Of a stretch of DNA of 32,754 nucleotides, positions 16,769-23,577 are shown piece by piece (position 1 is the stretch's first letter; each line of letters begins with the position of its first letter). A model generated the notes under the pieces. That model ran no database searches. It saw only the letters and a program-made list of their open reading frames with translations, and was not told the DNA's origin. Source of the DNA: Candidatus Latescibacterota bacterium (GTDB taxonomy: Bacteria; Latescibacterota; UBA2968; UBA8231); assembly GCA_022820485.1 (NCBI GenBank), contig JAJEFJ010000029.1, positions 1-32,754 of the forward strand. The letters run 5' to 3'. Made by a program: the position numbers and the translations under genes.

Positions 16769-18400
16769 ATGTACCCACTATTTTTTGCCCTTCTGATCCT
16801 CACTAGCACAAACCATCTATGGGGAGAGGAAGCGGCTCCTATGCACTGGTCTTTTGACCGCCAAGACTCGCAGGGATTTATCAGTCAATCCGGCGAGGCG
16901 GCATTTAACCTTCTGCGCCAAGCAGAGCAAGTTGATGGAGTATCGGGCAAAGCCGTACGCCTATCGCGCTTGGACGCCTTGCGCTATGAAGATGCGCACG
17001 ATGTGGTCGGCGATGGCACGTTCTCCATCCAGTTCTGGATCAAATTAGAATGGACCTCTCAGCGTTACCGGCACGGCGATGTGCTCAACTTTATAACCCA
17101 AAGCGAAGAGCATCCCTGGATTTGGCGCGTCGGCTTTCAACAGGTCACCCAGCGCCAGTTGCCACGCGGCGTTTTGCCGTTGATCCTGCGCCTAGGCGAA
17201 GAATTCACTACGGACCAACAACCCGTCTTAATCGAGCCTTGGCAGTGGACTCATGTCGCCTTTGTCGGAACGGGATCGGGGGTTGAGATATACCGCAACG
17301 GCGGATTCCTCGGCACGCTCAACTACGGCGAACAGGGCCTACCTGCTCCAGCGCATACAGAGGGCACCTTACAGGTAAATGGCTCGCTCAATTACGACGT
17401 CATTACCGATAAAGTCGGCCTCGACCGAGCGTCTCTGCGCACCGGCGTCTGGGAAAACGATATGCGCTTTGATGAGCTAATAATCGCCGACAATCCCGTG
17501 CGTCCAGAGATACACTTCCCCACCGAACTGCTCACACCTCCTGCTGTCGGCAAGTTGGAAAACGAGCTAAACACTCTACAAATAGACCCCCGCGACCACT
17601 TTGTCATCGCCGCACTTATCCGGCAAGCGCGACAAATCGACAATGGTGCTGACACCCAAAAACTGCGCGCTGCATTGGTCGAGCGAATCGGCGCTGCATT
17701 GCAATCGGTCCGGCAAGGACATTCCGCTCTGCATTCGCAGCGAGGCCGTATCAAGCTCTCGTACTGGAGCGATGTAGATCAGTCTGAACAATTCTACGAA
17801 GTGTACGTACCCAACTCTTGGCAGGGTAAGTCCCCCGTCCCCCTGGTCGTCGCCCTGCACGGCGGCGGTGAAGATGAAACAGTGCTATTTGAACGCTATA
17901 CACTGGAGGAACGCGCCGAGGAAAAGGGCTGGATCGCTGTCTGTCCCTATGGTCGAGGACAAGTCGGCTATCGCGCCGCAGGCCAGCAGGACATCCTCGA
18001 CGTAGTAGCACAAGTGCAACACCAGTGGCCGATCGACACCAAGCGCATCTACGGCGTCGGCCACTCTATGGGAGCCGCAGGAACGTTGCGTTTGGCCAGT
18101 GACAAGCCCGATTTTTACGCAGCTATAGCACCAATCGCCAGCCCCTGGAATCCCGATGCACTGGAAGCATTGCGCGAGTTGCCGACCTATTGGATTATTG
18201 GCGACAAAGACTTCCTTTTTCCACGCATGAAACCTCAGTTTGCCGCCATTGAAGCCTTTGTCAAGCGCACGGGCGCTCCTCACATAACACAGGTTTTAGC
18301 AGGATACGACCACGGCGGTTTTCTCGATTTCGAATTCCCCACCGTCGTCGAAGTCTCGCTGCCGTCCATATTCGATTTCTTCGCCAAACACCACCGCTGA
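16769..18400 (+). CDS. Secreted LamG-domain / alpha-beta hydrolase (esterase) fusion
   Basis: 543 residues. A Sec signal peptide occupies about the first 19 residues. Residues 25-235 have the look of a concanavalin/LamG jelly roll (FSIQFWIKLEW, WTHVAFVGTGSGVEIYRNG, MRFDELIIADNPV). After a helical linker, an alpha/beta hydrolase of the PHB-depolymerase/feruloyl-esterase type begins near 340 (FYEVYVPNSW, VVALHGGGEDE). The catalytic triad can be read as Ser433 in GHSMG, Asp481 in GDKDF and His515 in YDHGG. It probably cleaves esters on polysaccharides or polyesters outside the cytoplasm, with the LamG domain binding substrate. AGGAG precedes the ATG. Confidence 0.85.
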   Translation: MYPLFFALLILTSTNHLWGEEAAPMHWSFDRQDSQGFISQSGEAAFNLLRQAEQVDGVSGKAVRLSRLDALRYEDAHDVVGDGTFSIQFWIKLEWTSQRYRHGDVLNFITQSEEHPWIWRVGFQQVTQRQLPRGVLPLILRLGEEFTTDQQPVLIEPWQWTHVAFVGTGSGVEIYRNGGFLGTLNYGEQGLPAPAHTEGTLQVNGSLNYDVITDKVGLDRASLRTGVWENDMRFDELIIADNPVRPEIHFPTELLTPPAVGKLENELNTLQIDPRDHFVIAALIRQARQIDNGADTQKLRAALVERIGAALQSVRQGHSALHSQRGRIKLSYWSDVDQSEQFYEVYVPNSWQGKSPVPLVVALHGGGEDETVLFERYTLEERAEEKGWIAVCPYGRGQVGYRAAGQQDILDVVAQVQHQWPIDTKRIYGVGHSMGAAGTLRLASDKPDFYAAIAPIASPWNPDALEALRELPTYWIIGDKDFLFPRMKPQFAAIEAFVKRTGAPHITQVLAGYDHGGFLDFEFPTVVEVSLPSIFDFFAKHHR

Positions 18401-18414
18401 AGGCTGTAATAATC

Positions 18415-19161
18415 ATGGCAACCGATTTAGAATATCTGCAAAAGTTGGACAATCCCGAGGATCGCACTCGCTCGCTTATCGACCTCATCGACGTGCAGAC
18501 CGTCGATCTGGAATTGGCCGCTTTTTTAGTCTCCCACGTCTGGCGCGGGGCTTCCTATATCACCGGTTCAGGTCCCGGTGGCATCGGCAAGACCACCACC
18601 ATGCACGCCCTGCTCAGTTTTGTCGGAGCCGACCTTCCCTTTGTCACCGCGCTACCGGGCGAGGTATCCTCCATTGAAGCAACCAAGTCCTGCGTCATCT
18701 CCAACGAATTGAGCGACCATCCGCCCCCGACCTATCTGTGGGGAGACGACCTGCGCGCTTTCTTTGCTCTAGGCGACGCCGGACACACGCTGGTCAGCAA
18801 TGTCCACGCCGACGACCTCAAAGAGATCCACCACCAAATCGTCGCAACAAACCAAGTACCCGAAGCGCAGTTCCGCGCCATTAACCTACTCGTTTTCATT
18901 TGCCTCGAAGGCGGCAATCCCCCTCAGCGGCGCATCAAGGATACAACCACGCGCCGCATCATCAACAAGATCTACTATAGCGACGGGAATGAAGACCACC
19001 GCCTCATTTACGAACCACAAAAGGGCCTGTTAGATCACGCGCCGCGCGACGAGAACCGCGAGCAAAACTGTCGCGCTTTCTTAGCAGAAATGATCCCTAG
19101 TAAGGAGCGCCGTCTCGCGGAAGTGCGCCGCCGCTTTTTACAGTGGCATAACCGTGACTGA
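18415..19161 (+). CDS. P-loop ATPase resembling the secretion/pilus ATPase (PilT/VirB11/CpaF) core
   Basis: 248 residues. The Walker A GPGGIGKTT lies at 53-61. About 70 residues later comes YLWGDDLRAFFALGDAGHTLVSN, followed by the His-box-like VHADD. This order and spacing match the Walker B and His-box region of GspE/PilT/VirB11-type ATPases (compare E-x-R-D...TGH...HTND), but with an Asp-Asp where the Walker B Glu is expected. It lacks the N-terminal domain of those proteins, and no pilin or secretion gene is nearby. It starts 14 nt after the esterase gene without a strong ribosome binding site. Function unknown. Confidence 0.6.
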   Translation: MATDLEYLQKLDNPEDRTRSLIDLIDVQTVDLELAAFLVSHVWRGASYITGSGPGGIGKTTTMHALLSFVGADLPFVTALPGEVSSIEATKSCVISNELSDHPPPTYLWGDDLRAFFALGDAGHTLVSNVHADDLKEIHHQIVATNQVPEAQFRAINLLVFICLEGGNPPQRRIKDTTTRRIINKIYYSDGNEDHRLIYEPQKGLLDHAPRDENREQNCRAFLAEMIPSKERRLAEVRRRFLQWHNRD

Positions 19162-19206
19162 CATTTCCACTGTCATAGTGAATCACATATCCATCAGGAG
19201 ATAAGC

Positions 19207-20112
19207 ATGGAACGGAAAACCGCCGCTGAATACGATCCGCAATTGCTCAAGCTGTATGATCGCTACGTCCACGGCGACATTGACCGCCGCCAGTTTCTCG
19301 ATGACGCGGCCCGCTTCGCCATCGGCAGTCTGACGGCTGCCGCGCTGTTGGACAGCCTCACTCCCAACTACGCCTTTGCCCAGCAAGTAGCCGCAGATGA
19401 CGAACGCATTGCCACCGAGTACGTGTCGTATCCTTCCCCGCAGGGACACGAAAAGACGCGCGCCGCCCTCGTACAGCCCGCGACTGAAGCGGAAAGCAAA
19501 ATCCCGGGCGTCCTCGTCATCCACGAAAACAGAGGGCTAAATCCCTATGTCGAAGACGTCGCGCGCCGCGTAGCCACGGCCGGTTTTCTCGCCTTGGCCC
19601 CGGATGCGCTAGCACCGTTGGGCGGTTATCCAGGCACGGACGACGAAGGGCGGGCACTGCAACGACAACTCGATCCGGAGAAAGTAACGCAAGACTTCAT
19701 CGCGGCCGCCCAATATCTCAAAGCGCATCCCGCCTGTAATGGCAAAGTAGGCGTCGTCGGCTTCTGCTTTGGCGGTGGCATGTCCAATGAACTGGCCGTA
19801 CGCATCCCAGAAGTAATCTCCGCGGCCGTGCCCTTTTACGGCCGGCAACCAGCGGCTGAAGGCGTGCCCAAAATCAAGGCGCGGCTGCTGATCCACTATG
19901 CCGAACTAGATGAGAGAATCAACGTCGGTTGGCCGGCGTACGAAGCCGCGCTAAAAGAAGCCGACATCGACTATGCGATGCACATGTACTCAGGCGTCAA
20001 CCACGGCTTCCACAACGACACCACGCCCCGCTATGACGAAGCAGCCGCCAAACTGGCTTGGGAACGCACCATTGATTTCTTCAACGAAACGTTGAAAGTT
20101 GAAAAATTGTAA
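19207..20112 (+). CDS. Dienelactone hydrolase family protein, Tat-type export signal
   Basis: 301 residues. The N-terminus carries DRRQFLDD (Arg27-Arg28) followed by a hydrophobic stretch and AFAQQ, which resembles a twin-arginine signal, so export is likely. The hydrolase domain (residues about 65-298) has a cysteine nucleophile in GFCFGGG (Cys187), Asp235 in AELDE and His266 in NHGFH, the dienelactone hydrolase triad. Other typical blocks are [20 protein letters not shown] and FYGRQPAAE. The reaction is ester or lactone hydrolysis, substrate unknown. AGGAG lies nine bases before the ATG. Together with the upstream esterase it suggests extracytoplasmic ester degradation. Confidence 0.9.
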   Translation: MERKTAAEYDPQLLKLYDRYVHGDIDRRQFLDDAARFAIGSLTAAALLDSLTPNYAFAQQVAADDERIATEYVSYPSPQGHEKTRAALVQPATEAESKIPGVLVIHENRGLNPYVEDVARRVATAGFLALAPDALAPLGGYPGTDDEGRALQRQLDPEKVTQDFIAAAQYLKAHPACNGKVGVVGFCFGGGMSNELAVRIPEVISAAVPFYGRQPAAEGVPKIKARLLIHYAELDERINVGWPAYEAALKEADIDYAMHMYSGVNHGFHNDTTPRYDEAAAKLAWERTIDFFNETLKVEKL

Positions 20113-20154
20113 TCAATCGCGAGCAGTGCTTGAAATCCATGAGAATTTGCAACC

Positions 20155-20613
20155 ATGATGTCCGATAGCAAAAGAGACAGTGGAACCATTTTGCGGCGGG
20201 GACTCTTGCTGATTTTTGTCTTGGGAACCGTAGGATTAGGCACCGAGTTGCTGCTCCTTGATCATTTTGAAGAATGGCGTCAACAGGTGCCCTTGGTGCT
20301 GTTGGTACTTGGATTAGTCTTGTTGGCGGTGCGGCTATTTTACCGAAGCGCGATCATCCTGCGTCTATTCCGCTGGACCATGCTGGCTTTCGTCTTAGGC
20401 GGCATAGTCGGCCTCTGGTTTCATCTTAGTTCCAATATGGAATTTGAATTGGAAATGTACCCGACGCTGACGGGGTTGGAACTGCTATCTAAAGCGTTGG
20501 GCGGTGCCATGCCGGCGTTGGCACCTGGGGCACTAGTCCAGTTAGGACTGATCGGGTTTCTTTATACTTACCAACACCCGGCACTGATCCGGGAACAAAC
20601 AAAGGAGAACTAA
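20155..20613 (+). CDS. Small integral membrane protein, unknown function
   Basis: 152 residues with four predicted transmembrane segments: approximately 15-35 (GLLLIFVLGTVGLG), 45-60 (VPLVLLVLGLVLLAV), 72-92 (RWTMLAFVLGGIVGLW) and 122-138 (ALAPGALVQLGLIGF). A short polar N-terminus and C-terminus flank them. I do not recognise a family. It ends three bases before the helix-hairpin-helix gene, which suggests that both are made together. Confidence 0.65.
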   Translation: MMSDSKRDSGTILRRGLLLIFVLGTVGLGTELLLLDHFEEWRQQVPLVLLVLGLVLLAVRLFYRSAIILRLFRWTMLAFVLGGIVGLWFHLSSNMEFELEMYPTLTGLELLSKALGGAMPALAPGALVQLGLIGFLYTYQHPALIREQTKEN

Positions 20614-20616
20614 GTA

Positions 20617-21249
20617 ATGCAGCGAGTAGTTTTAGCCGTGGTATTAGCTGTTTTCCTCTATGGTAGCAACGCCCAAGCGCAGGTCGGCAAAAACGAAACG
20701 GTCCTCAACCCCAACCGAGCCGGCGTCGAACAACTATTGGCCCTAGCGCAACTCGATTCAGCGTTAGCCGAAGGGATCATGGCGCGGCGACCTTTTATCG
20801 GCATGGAAGCGTTCGACGCCTATTTGGATTCAACCCTAACAGACTCAGTCCAAGCCGAACTGTATGTCAATCTCTTCCTGCCGATCAACCTCAATACTGC
20901 CAGCGACACCGAAATGAAACTAGTGCCAGGAGTCGGCAAGCGGATGGCGCACGAGTTTGAAGAATACCGGCCCTACAAGAGCATGGCACAATGGAGACGA
21001 GAAATTGGGAAATACGTCGATGACGACGAACTGGCGAGACTAGAGCAGTACGTCTTCGTGCCGCTTGAACTCAACACTGCTAGCGAAGCCGATTTCCTCA
21101 CAATCCCAGGGGTCGGCAAGCGGATGGCGCACGAGTTTGAAGAATACCGGCCCTACAAGAGCATGGCACAATGGAGACGAGAAATTGGGAAATACGTCGA
21201 TGACGACGAACTGGCGAGAATGGAACGGTATGTGTTTCTTGAGGAATAA
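20617..21249 (+). CDS. Exported ComEA-like helix-hairpin-helix protein with duplicated repeat
   Basis: 210 residues. A signal peptide (about 1-22, ending AQA) is followed by three helix-hairpin-helix units starting LNPNRAGVEQLLAL, INLNTASDTEMKLVPGVGKRMA and LELNTASEADFLTIPGVGKRMA. The last two contain the PGVG loop that contacts DNA backbone in ComEA-type domains. Units two and three are identical over 36 codons and identical at DNA level, a very recent internal duplication. An exported DNA-binding role (DNA uptake or cell-surface DNA) is known for ComEA; here it is inference. AAAGGAG precedes the ATG at 20617, three bases after the upstream stop. Confidence 0.8.
   Translation: MQRVVLAVVLAVFLYGSNAQAQVGKNETVLNPNRAGVEQLLALAQLDSALAEGIMARRPFIGMEAFDAYLDSTLTDSVQAELYVNLFLPINLNTASDTEMKLVPGVGKRMAHEFEEYRPYKSMAQWRREIGKYVDDDELARLEQYVFVPLELNTASEADFLTIPGVGKRMAHEFEEYRPYKSMAQWRREIGKYVDDDELARMERYVFLEE
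20932..21219 (+). repeat. Perfect 108-bp direct repeat inside the HhH gene
   Basis: Bases 20932-21039 and 21112-21219 are identical over 108 bp with a period of 180 bp (60 codons). The flanking parts of the two units have diverged, so only the second half of each unit is homogenised, as expected from gene conversion or a recent slippage event. Confidence 0.95.
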
Positions 21250-21251
21250 GC

Positions 21252-21281
21252 CCTAGGTTTGCTTACGACGGGAGACCTAGG
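21252..21281 (+). promoter_or_regulatory. Inverted repeat over the DUF4258 gene ribosome binding site
   Basis: CCTAGGT (21252-21258) and ACCTAGG (21275-21281) form 7-bp arms separated by 16 bp. The right arm overlaps the AGGAG at 21279-21283 that serves the ATG at 21287. It could be an autoregulatory operator or an RNA hairpin covering the ribosome binding site. Confidence 0.4.
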
Positions 21282-21286
21282 AGCCG

Positions 21287-21574
21287 ATGGGACAACTCTT
21301 TGACGTGATTCGACAACTGGTCGCAGAGGAACGTTATATCGTCGGTCAGCACGCCTCCGAGCGGTTGGAAGAGCGCGATATCATGGAGTGGCAGGCGGTC
21401 GCGGGAATGGAGGACGGCGAATTGATCGCCGAGCGGCCAGACGCGATGCCCAATCCGGCTGTCGAAGTGCGCGAATCATTGCCCGACGGTACGGAGTACA
21501 AGGCCGTTTGGTCTCATCTGCGTCAGACAGGTGTCGCCAAGCTGGTAACTGTACATTTTTTAAATGGAGATTGA
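21287..21574 (+). CDS. DUF4258 family protein (toxin-like)
   Basis: 95 residues. The block HASERLEERDIMEWQ, then DGELIAERPDAMPNP and YKAVWSHLRQTGVAKLVTVHF matches the DUF4258 fold, which is related to RelE/MqsR-like small toxins and often pairs with an antitoxin. No signal peptide. It is separated by three bases from a 75-residue gene of unknown family, an arrangement typical of toxin-antitoxin modules. AGGAG lies four bases before the ATG and is overlapped by an inverted repeat. Toxicity is inference; RNase activity has not been shown for all members. Confidence 0.7.
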   Translation: MGQLFDVIRQLVAEERYIVGQHASERLEERDIMEWQAVAGMEDGELIAERPDAMPNPAVEVRESLPDGTEYKAVWSHLRQTGVAKLVTVHFLNGD

Positions 21575-21577
21575 GTC

Positions 21578-21805
21578 ATGCGTATTCCCGGACAGCGAAT
21601 CAAGCGAACGCGACTAATTCAAACTGATAAATTTGTGGTTGCGGTAGAAGTCGAGATGGTCGTCCCTGCCGATGACCCGAGTGAGCCGTGCTATGAATCT
21701 GAAACGATTCAACTCCTGCGGGAGATCAAGGAGCATGCCGAACGGGAAGATGTGGCTTGGTTGACCCAAAAAGGTAAGGTGTACGCTGCTGTGGATGCAG
21801 CGTAA
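21578..21805 (+). CDS. Small protein of unknown family, possible antitoxin partner of the DUF4258 gene
   Basis: 75 residues, starting with a basic segment (MRIPGQRIKRTRLIQT), then a beta-strand-like stretch (KFVVAVEVEMVVPAD) and an acidic helix (SETIQLLREIKEHAEREDVAWL). GGAG lies eight bases before the ATG, three bases after the DUF4258 stop. I do not recognise the family. Size, position and the basic-to-acidic layout fit an antitoxin, but nothing in the sequence proves it. An 8-bp hairpin spans its stop codon. Confidence 0.6.
   Translation: MRIPGQRIKRTRLIQTDKFVVAVEVEMVVPADDPSEPCYESETIQLLREIKEHAEREDVAWLTQKGKVYAAVDAA
21782..21804 (+). promoter_or_regulatory. Hairpin between the small gene and the TetR gene
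   Basis: TACGCTGC (21782-21789) and GCAGCGTA (21797-21804) form an 8-bp stem with a 7-base loop, spanning the stop codon at 21803-21805 and ending 12 bases before the TetR ATG. No T-run follows. It may attenuate or insulate tetR expression, or be a protein site; it does not resemble the palindrome at 3330-3349. Confidence 0.3.
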
Positions 21806-21816
21806 GATTTCATATC

Positions 21817-22389
21817 ATGGCCAAAATAGATCGCAAAAAGCTCATCCTCGAAGAGGCCGCCCGCCTCTTTTCGGCCAAGCGCTTCGACGAAGTGCTCATG
21901 GACGATATTGCCCACCAAGCCGGCGTCGGCAAGGGGACGATCTACACGTACTTTGCCGACAAGGAAGAGCTGTACTTTGCAGTGGTTTTTGAAGGCATTC
22001 GGCGGCTCAACGAGCAACTCCAGCGCAAGGCCAATCGCCAACAGAATCCCGAAGATGAACTCCGCCGAATGGTCCACGCCATCGTCTCCTTCTTCAACCA
22101 GAACCGCTTCTTCTTTCGCTTGATGTCGCACGAGGACGGTGAGGGGGGCAAGGGCAAAAACCGCAAGCGCTGGCGCGAAGAACGACGCATCCAACTCGCA
22201 GCAATCGAAACGGTCCTACAAAATGGCGCTGAACAGGGCGTCTTCTCCGTCGAGTACCCACAGGTCGAAACCGCTATCCTCCGCGACATGGTGCGCTCCG
22301 TGATGATCCACGCGAGGGGCATGAGCGTCGAGGCGATGGTCGATACCATCATGCGTATCTTTCTCCGAGGAGTACGCAAGAAGCCCTAA
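21817..22389 (+). CDS. TetR/AcrR family transcriptional regulator
   Basis: 190 residues. The N-terminal helix-turn-helix reads FDEVLMDDIAHQAGVGKGTIYTYFADKEELYFAV, the standard TetR signature, within residues 7-55. The C-terminal two-thirds is helical and would bind a ligand and form the dimer. Family members repress efflux pumps or metabolic genes until an effector binds. The gene starts 11 nt after the DUF4258 module without an obvious ribosome binding site. The target is unknown. The palindrome at 3330-3349 before the RND operon is of the right kind, but it lies 18 kb away. Confidence 0.9.
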   Translation: MAKIDRKKLILEEAARLFSAKRFDEVLMDDIAHQAGVGKGTIYTYFADKEELYFAVVFEGIRRLNEQLQRKANRQQNPEDELRRMVHAIVSFFNQNRFFFRLMSHEDGEGGKGKNRKRWREERRIQLAAIETVLQNGAEQGVFSVEYPQVETAILRDMVRSVMIHARGMSVEAMVDTIMRIFLRGVRKKP

Positions 22390-22500
22390 GCGACGCTCGA
22401 GATCGAAGAAGCGATCCGCTGTGAGTTATACACCCGAGCAGCCTGATCCACAATACTAGTCCTCGAAGGTCTCTGGCCCCAGTCCAGGGATCCATTTAGC

Positions 22501-22782
22501 TTACTTACTTAAAATGAGCCGAATTGCGGTTTCGTCACCAGATACAGAACTATGGGCGCGGTTATCAGGCTCAGGAGTATGTTCTACTTTGTGGCCATCA
22601 GCCCGTATAGGAGACGCGATAAAATCAACTATACCATTATCCTCGGGTACCTTGGCTCGATTCCTAGTTTCTTCCGGCTTCGCATACTTTGACCAATCAA
22701 CAGATAGGTCGCCTCCTTGGAATCTGAACACGCCGCTTGGCAACTTACCTTGGGGAATCCCTGCGGTCCTCACCGTGGCCAT
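22501..22782 (-). CDS. Small conserved-looking protein, second gene of a two-gene unit of unknown function
   Basis: 93 residues, reading GKLPSGVFRFQGGDLSVDWSKYAK in the first half, then PEETRNRAKVPEDNGIVDFIA and ending in HTPEPDNRAHSSVSGDE. I recognise this pattern (an SVDW...Y segment and a late DNRAHS motif) from uncharacterised proteins encoded next to small 'DWDG' proteins, which is what lies upstream here. No signal peptide or membrane segment. The ATG at 22782 abuts the end of a repeat element, and the element itself supplies AGGA eight bases upstream. Function unknown. Confidence 0.6.
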   Translation of the reverse strand: MATVRTAGIPQGKLPSGVFRFQGGDLSVDWSKYAKPEETRNRAKVPEDNGIVDFIASPIRADGHKVEHTPEPDNRAHSSVSGDETAIRLILSK

Positions 22783-22885
22783 ATAGCAGTCCTAAATGAT
22801 TTGAAAGCATGCGTTCATCAGTTTACCTATGCGTCATTCCCGCGCAAGCGGGAATCCAGTCTTGAATGATTTAGGGTTGCTATAT
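22781..22885. mobile_element. MITE-like element with imperfect terminal inverted repeats
   Basis: A 25-bp left arm (22781-22805, beginning ATATAGCAGTCCTAAATGAT) is matched by a 24-bp right arm in inverted orientation (22862-22885, ending AGGGTTGCTATAT) with about four mismatches and one gap. Between them lies a GTCATTCCCGC-type palindrome. A left-arm copy also occurs at 29810-29834. No transposase is inside, so it would be a non-autonomous element. It separates two genes that probably belong together. Confidence 0.55.
22831..22859. repeat. Palindromic repeat of the GTCATTCCCGCGNAAGCGGGAATCC type
   Basis: ATTCCCGC (22836-22843) and GCGGGAAT (22848-22855) form an 8-bp stem with a GCAA loop. 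I recognise the sequence as a very widespread intergenic repeat in bacterial genomes. It sits in the middle of the MITE-like element. Confidence 0.7.
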
Positions 22886-22947
22886 ATATATTTTTATGGA
22901 CGCGATAGTACAATCGAGCTGTATCGGGGATTTCTTCTATACCGTAG

Positions 22948-23367
22948 TTACTGACCTGCATGGCTCATCCAGCAAGAGATAAATCTCGGTTTAGGACGGC
23001 TATCTCCACGGATGGAATGCCCGGAAGTATCCTTTCCGTAGTAAGTTACATTACCGTCAGCACAGAAGTTAATTAAAAGGTCAAAGTGTTCTGTCTGCCA
23101 CTGCAAGTCTATGCTGCCTCCACTAAATGGAACTATCCATGCCTGCTTTACCACATTCAATTTAGACTCTGCAACTAGCTCGAAGAGAAAATCGCGAATA
23201 ACATCCAGTGTTTGTTTTGCAAAGGCCGGCGATCCCTCCCCATCCCAATCCTCTCCGAGAGCTAATATCCGTTCTTCAGCAGCATCTACAATTTCATCAA
23301 TGGCTTGCCTGTTGGTAGGTTTTATATCCTCATTTTCCGTATTCCGAGCTATGTGAATTTGGCCCAT
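22948..23367 (-). CDS. 'DWDG' protein, first gene of a two-gene unit of unknown function
   Basis: 139 residues. It contains AEERILALGEDWDGEGSPAFAKQ, a recognisable block of an uncharacterised small protein group, followed by a helix, and a strand region VPFSGGSIDLQWQTEHFDLLINFCADGNVTYYG. No signal peptide or catalytic motif is evident. The ATG at 23367 has a perfect AGGAGG about six bases before it. The gene precedes the 93-residue gene by 165 nt, all of which is largely taken up by the repeat element, so the two were probably closer before insertion. Function unknown. Confidence 0.7.
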   Translation of the reverse strand: MGQIHIARNTENEDIKPTNRQAIDEIVDAAEERILALGEDWDGEGSPAFAKQTLDVIRDFLFELVAESKLNVVKQAWIVPFSGGSIDLQWQTEHFDLLINFCADGNVTYYGKDTSGHSIRGDSRPKPRFISCWMSHAGQ

Positions 23368-23405
23368 GCTCGTCCTCCTATGATTTGTCCTGAAGTGCCA
23401 ATAAA

Positions 23406-23430
23406 CAGCGCTACGGCCGCCGTAGCGCTG
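23406..23430 (-). terminator. Candidate terminator hairpin downstream of the NAD/dioxygenase operon
   Basis: CAGCGCTACGG (23406-23416) and CCGTAGCGCTG (23420-23430) form a perfect 11-bp stem with a 3-base centre. Read on the minus strand it is followed by TTTATT. It lies about 150 bp after the dioxygenase-HEAT stop and before the next minus-strand gene. Confidence 0.5.
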
Positions 23431-23577
23431 TAAATAGTGGCTTATTATTCAAGGTAGAAGTCCCCCTAGCCACGTCAAGGCAGACCGAGCAGTCTTTATT
23501 TTTCACCTTTTCAAGATGGAACCTCCCCGCGCCTCATTGCGACGGATGCCCATAGCCTTCGCTATCTCACAATCCCC

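Noticed and set aside
22390..22500. Gene or RNA between the TetR gene and the 93-residue gene
   Set aside because: Only an 18-codon coding-like tail and no start, ribosome binding site or fold; nothing can be supported.
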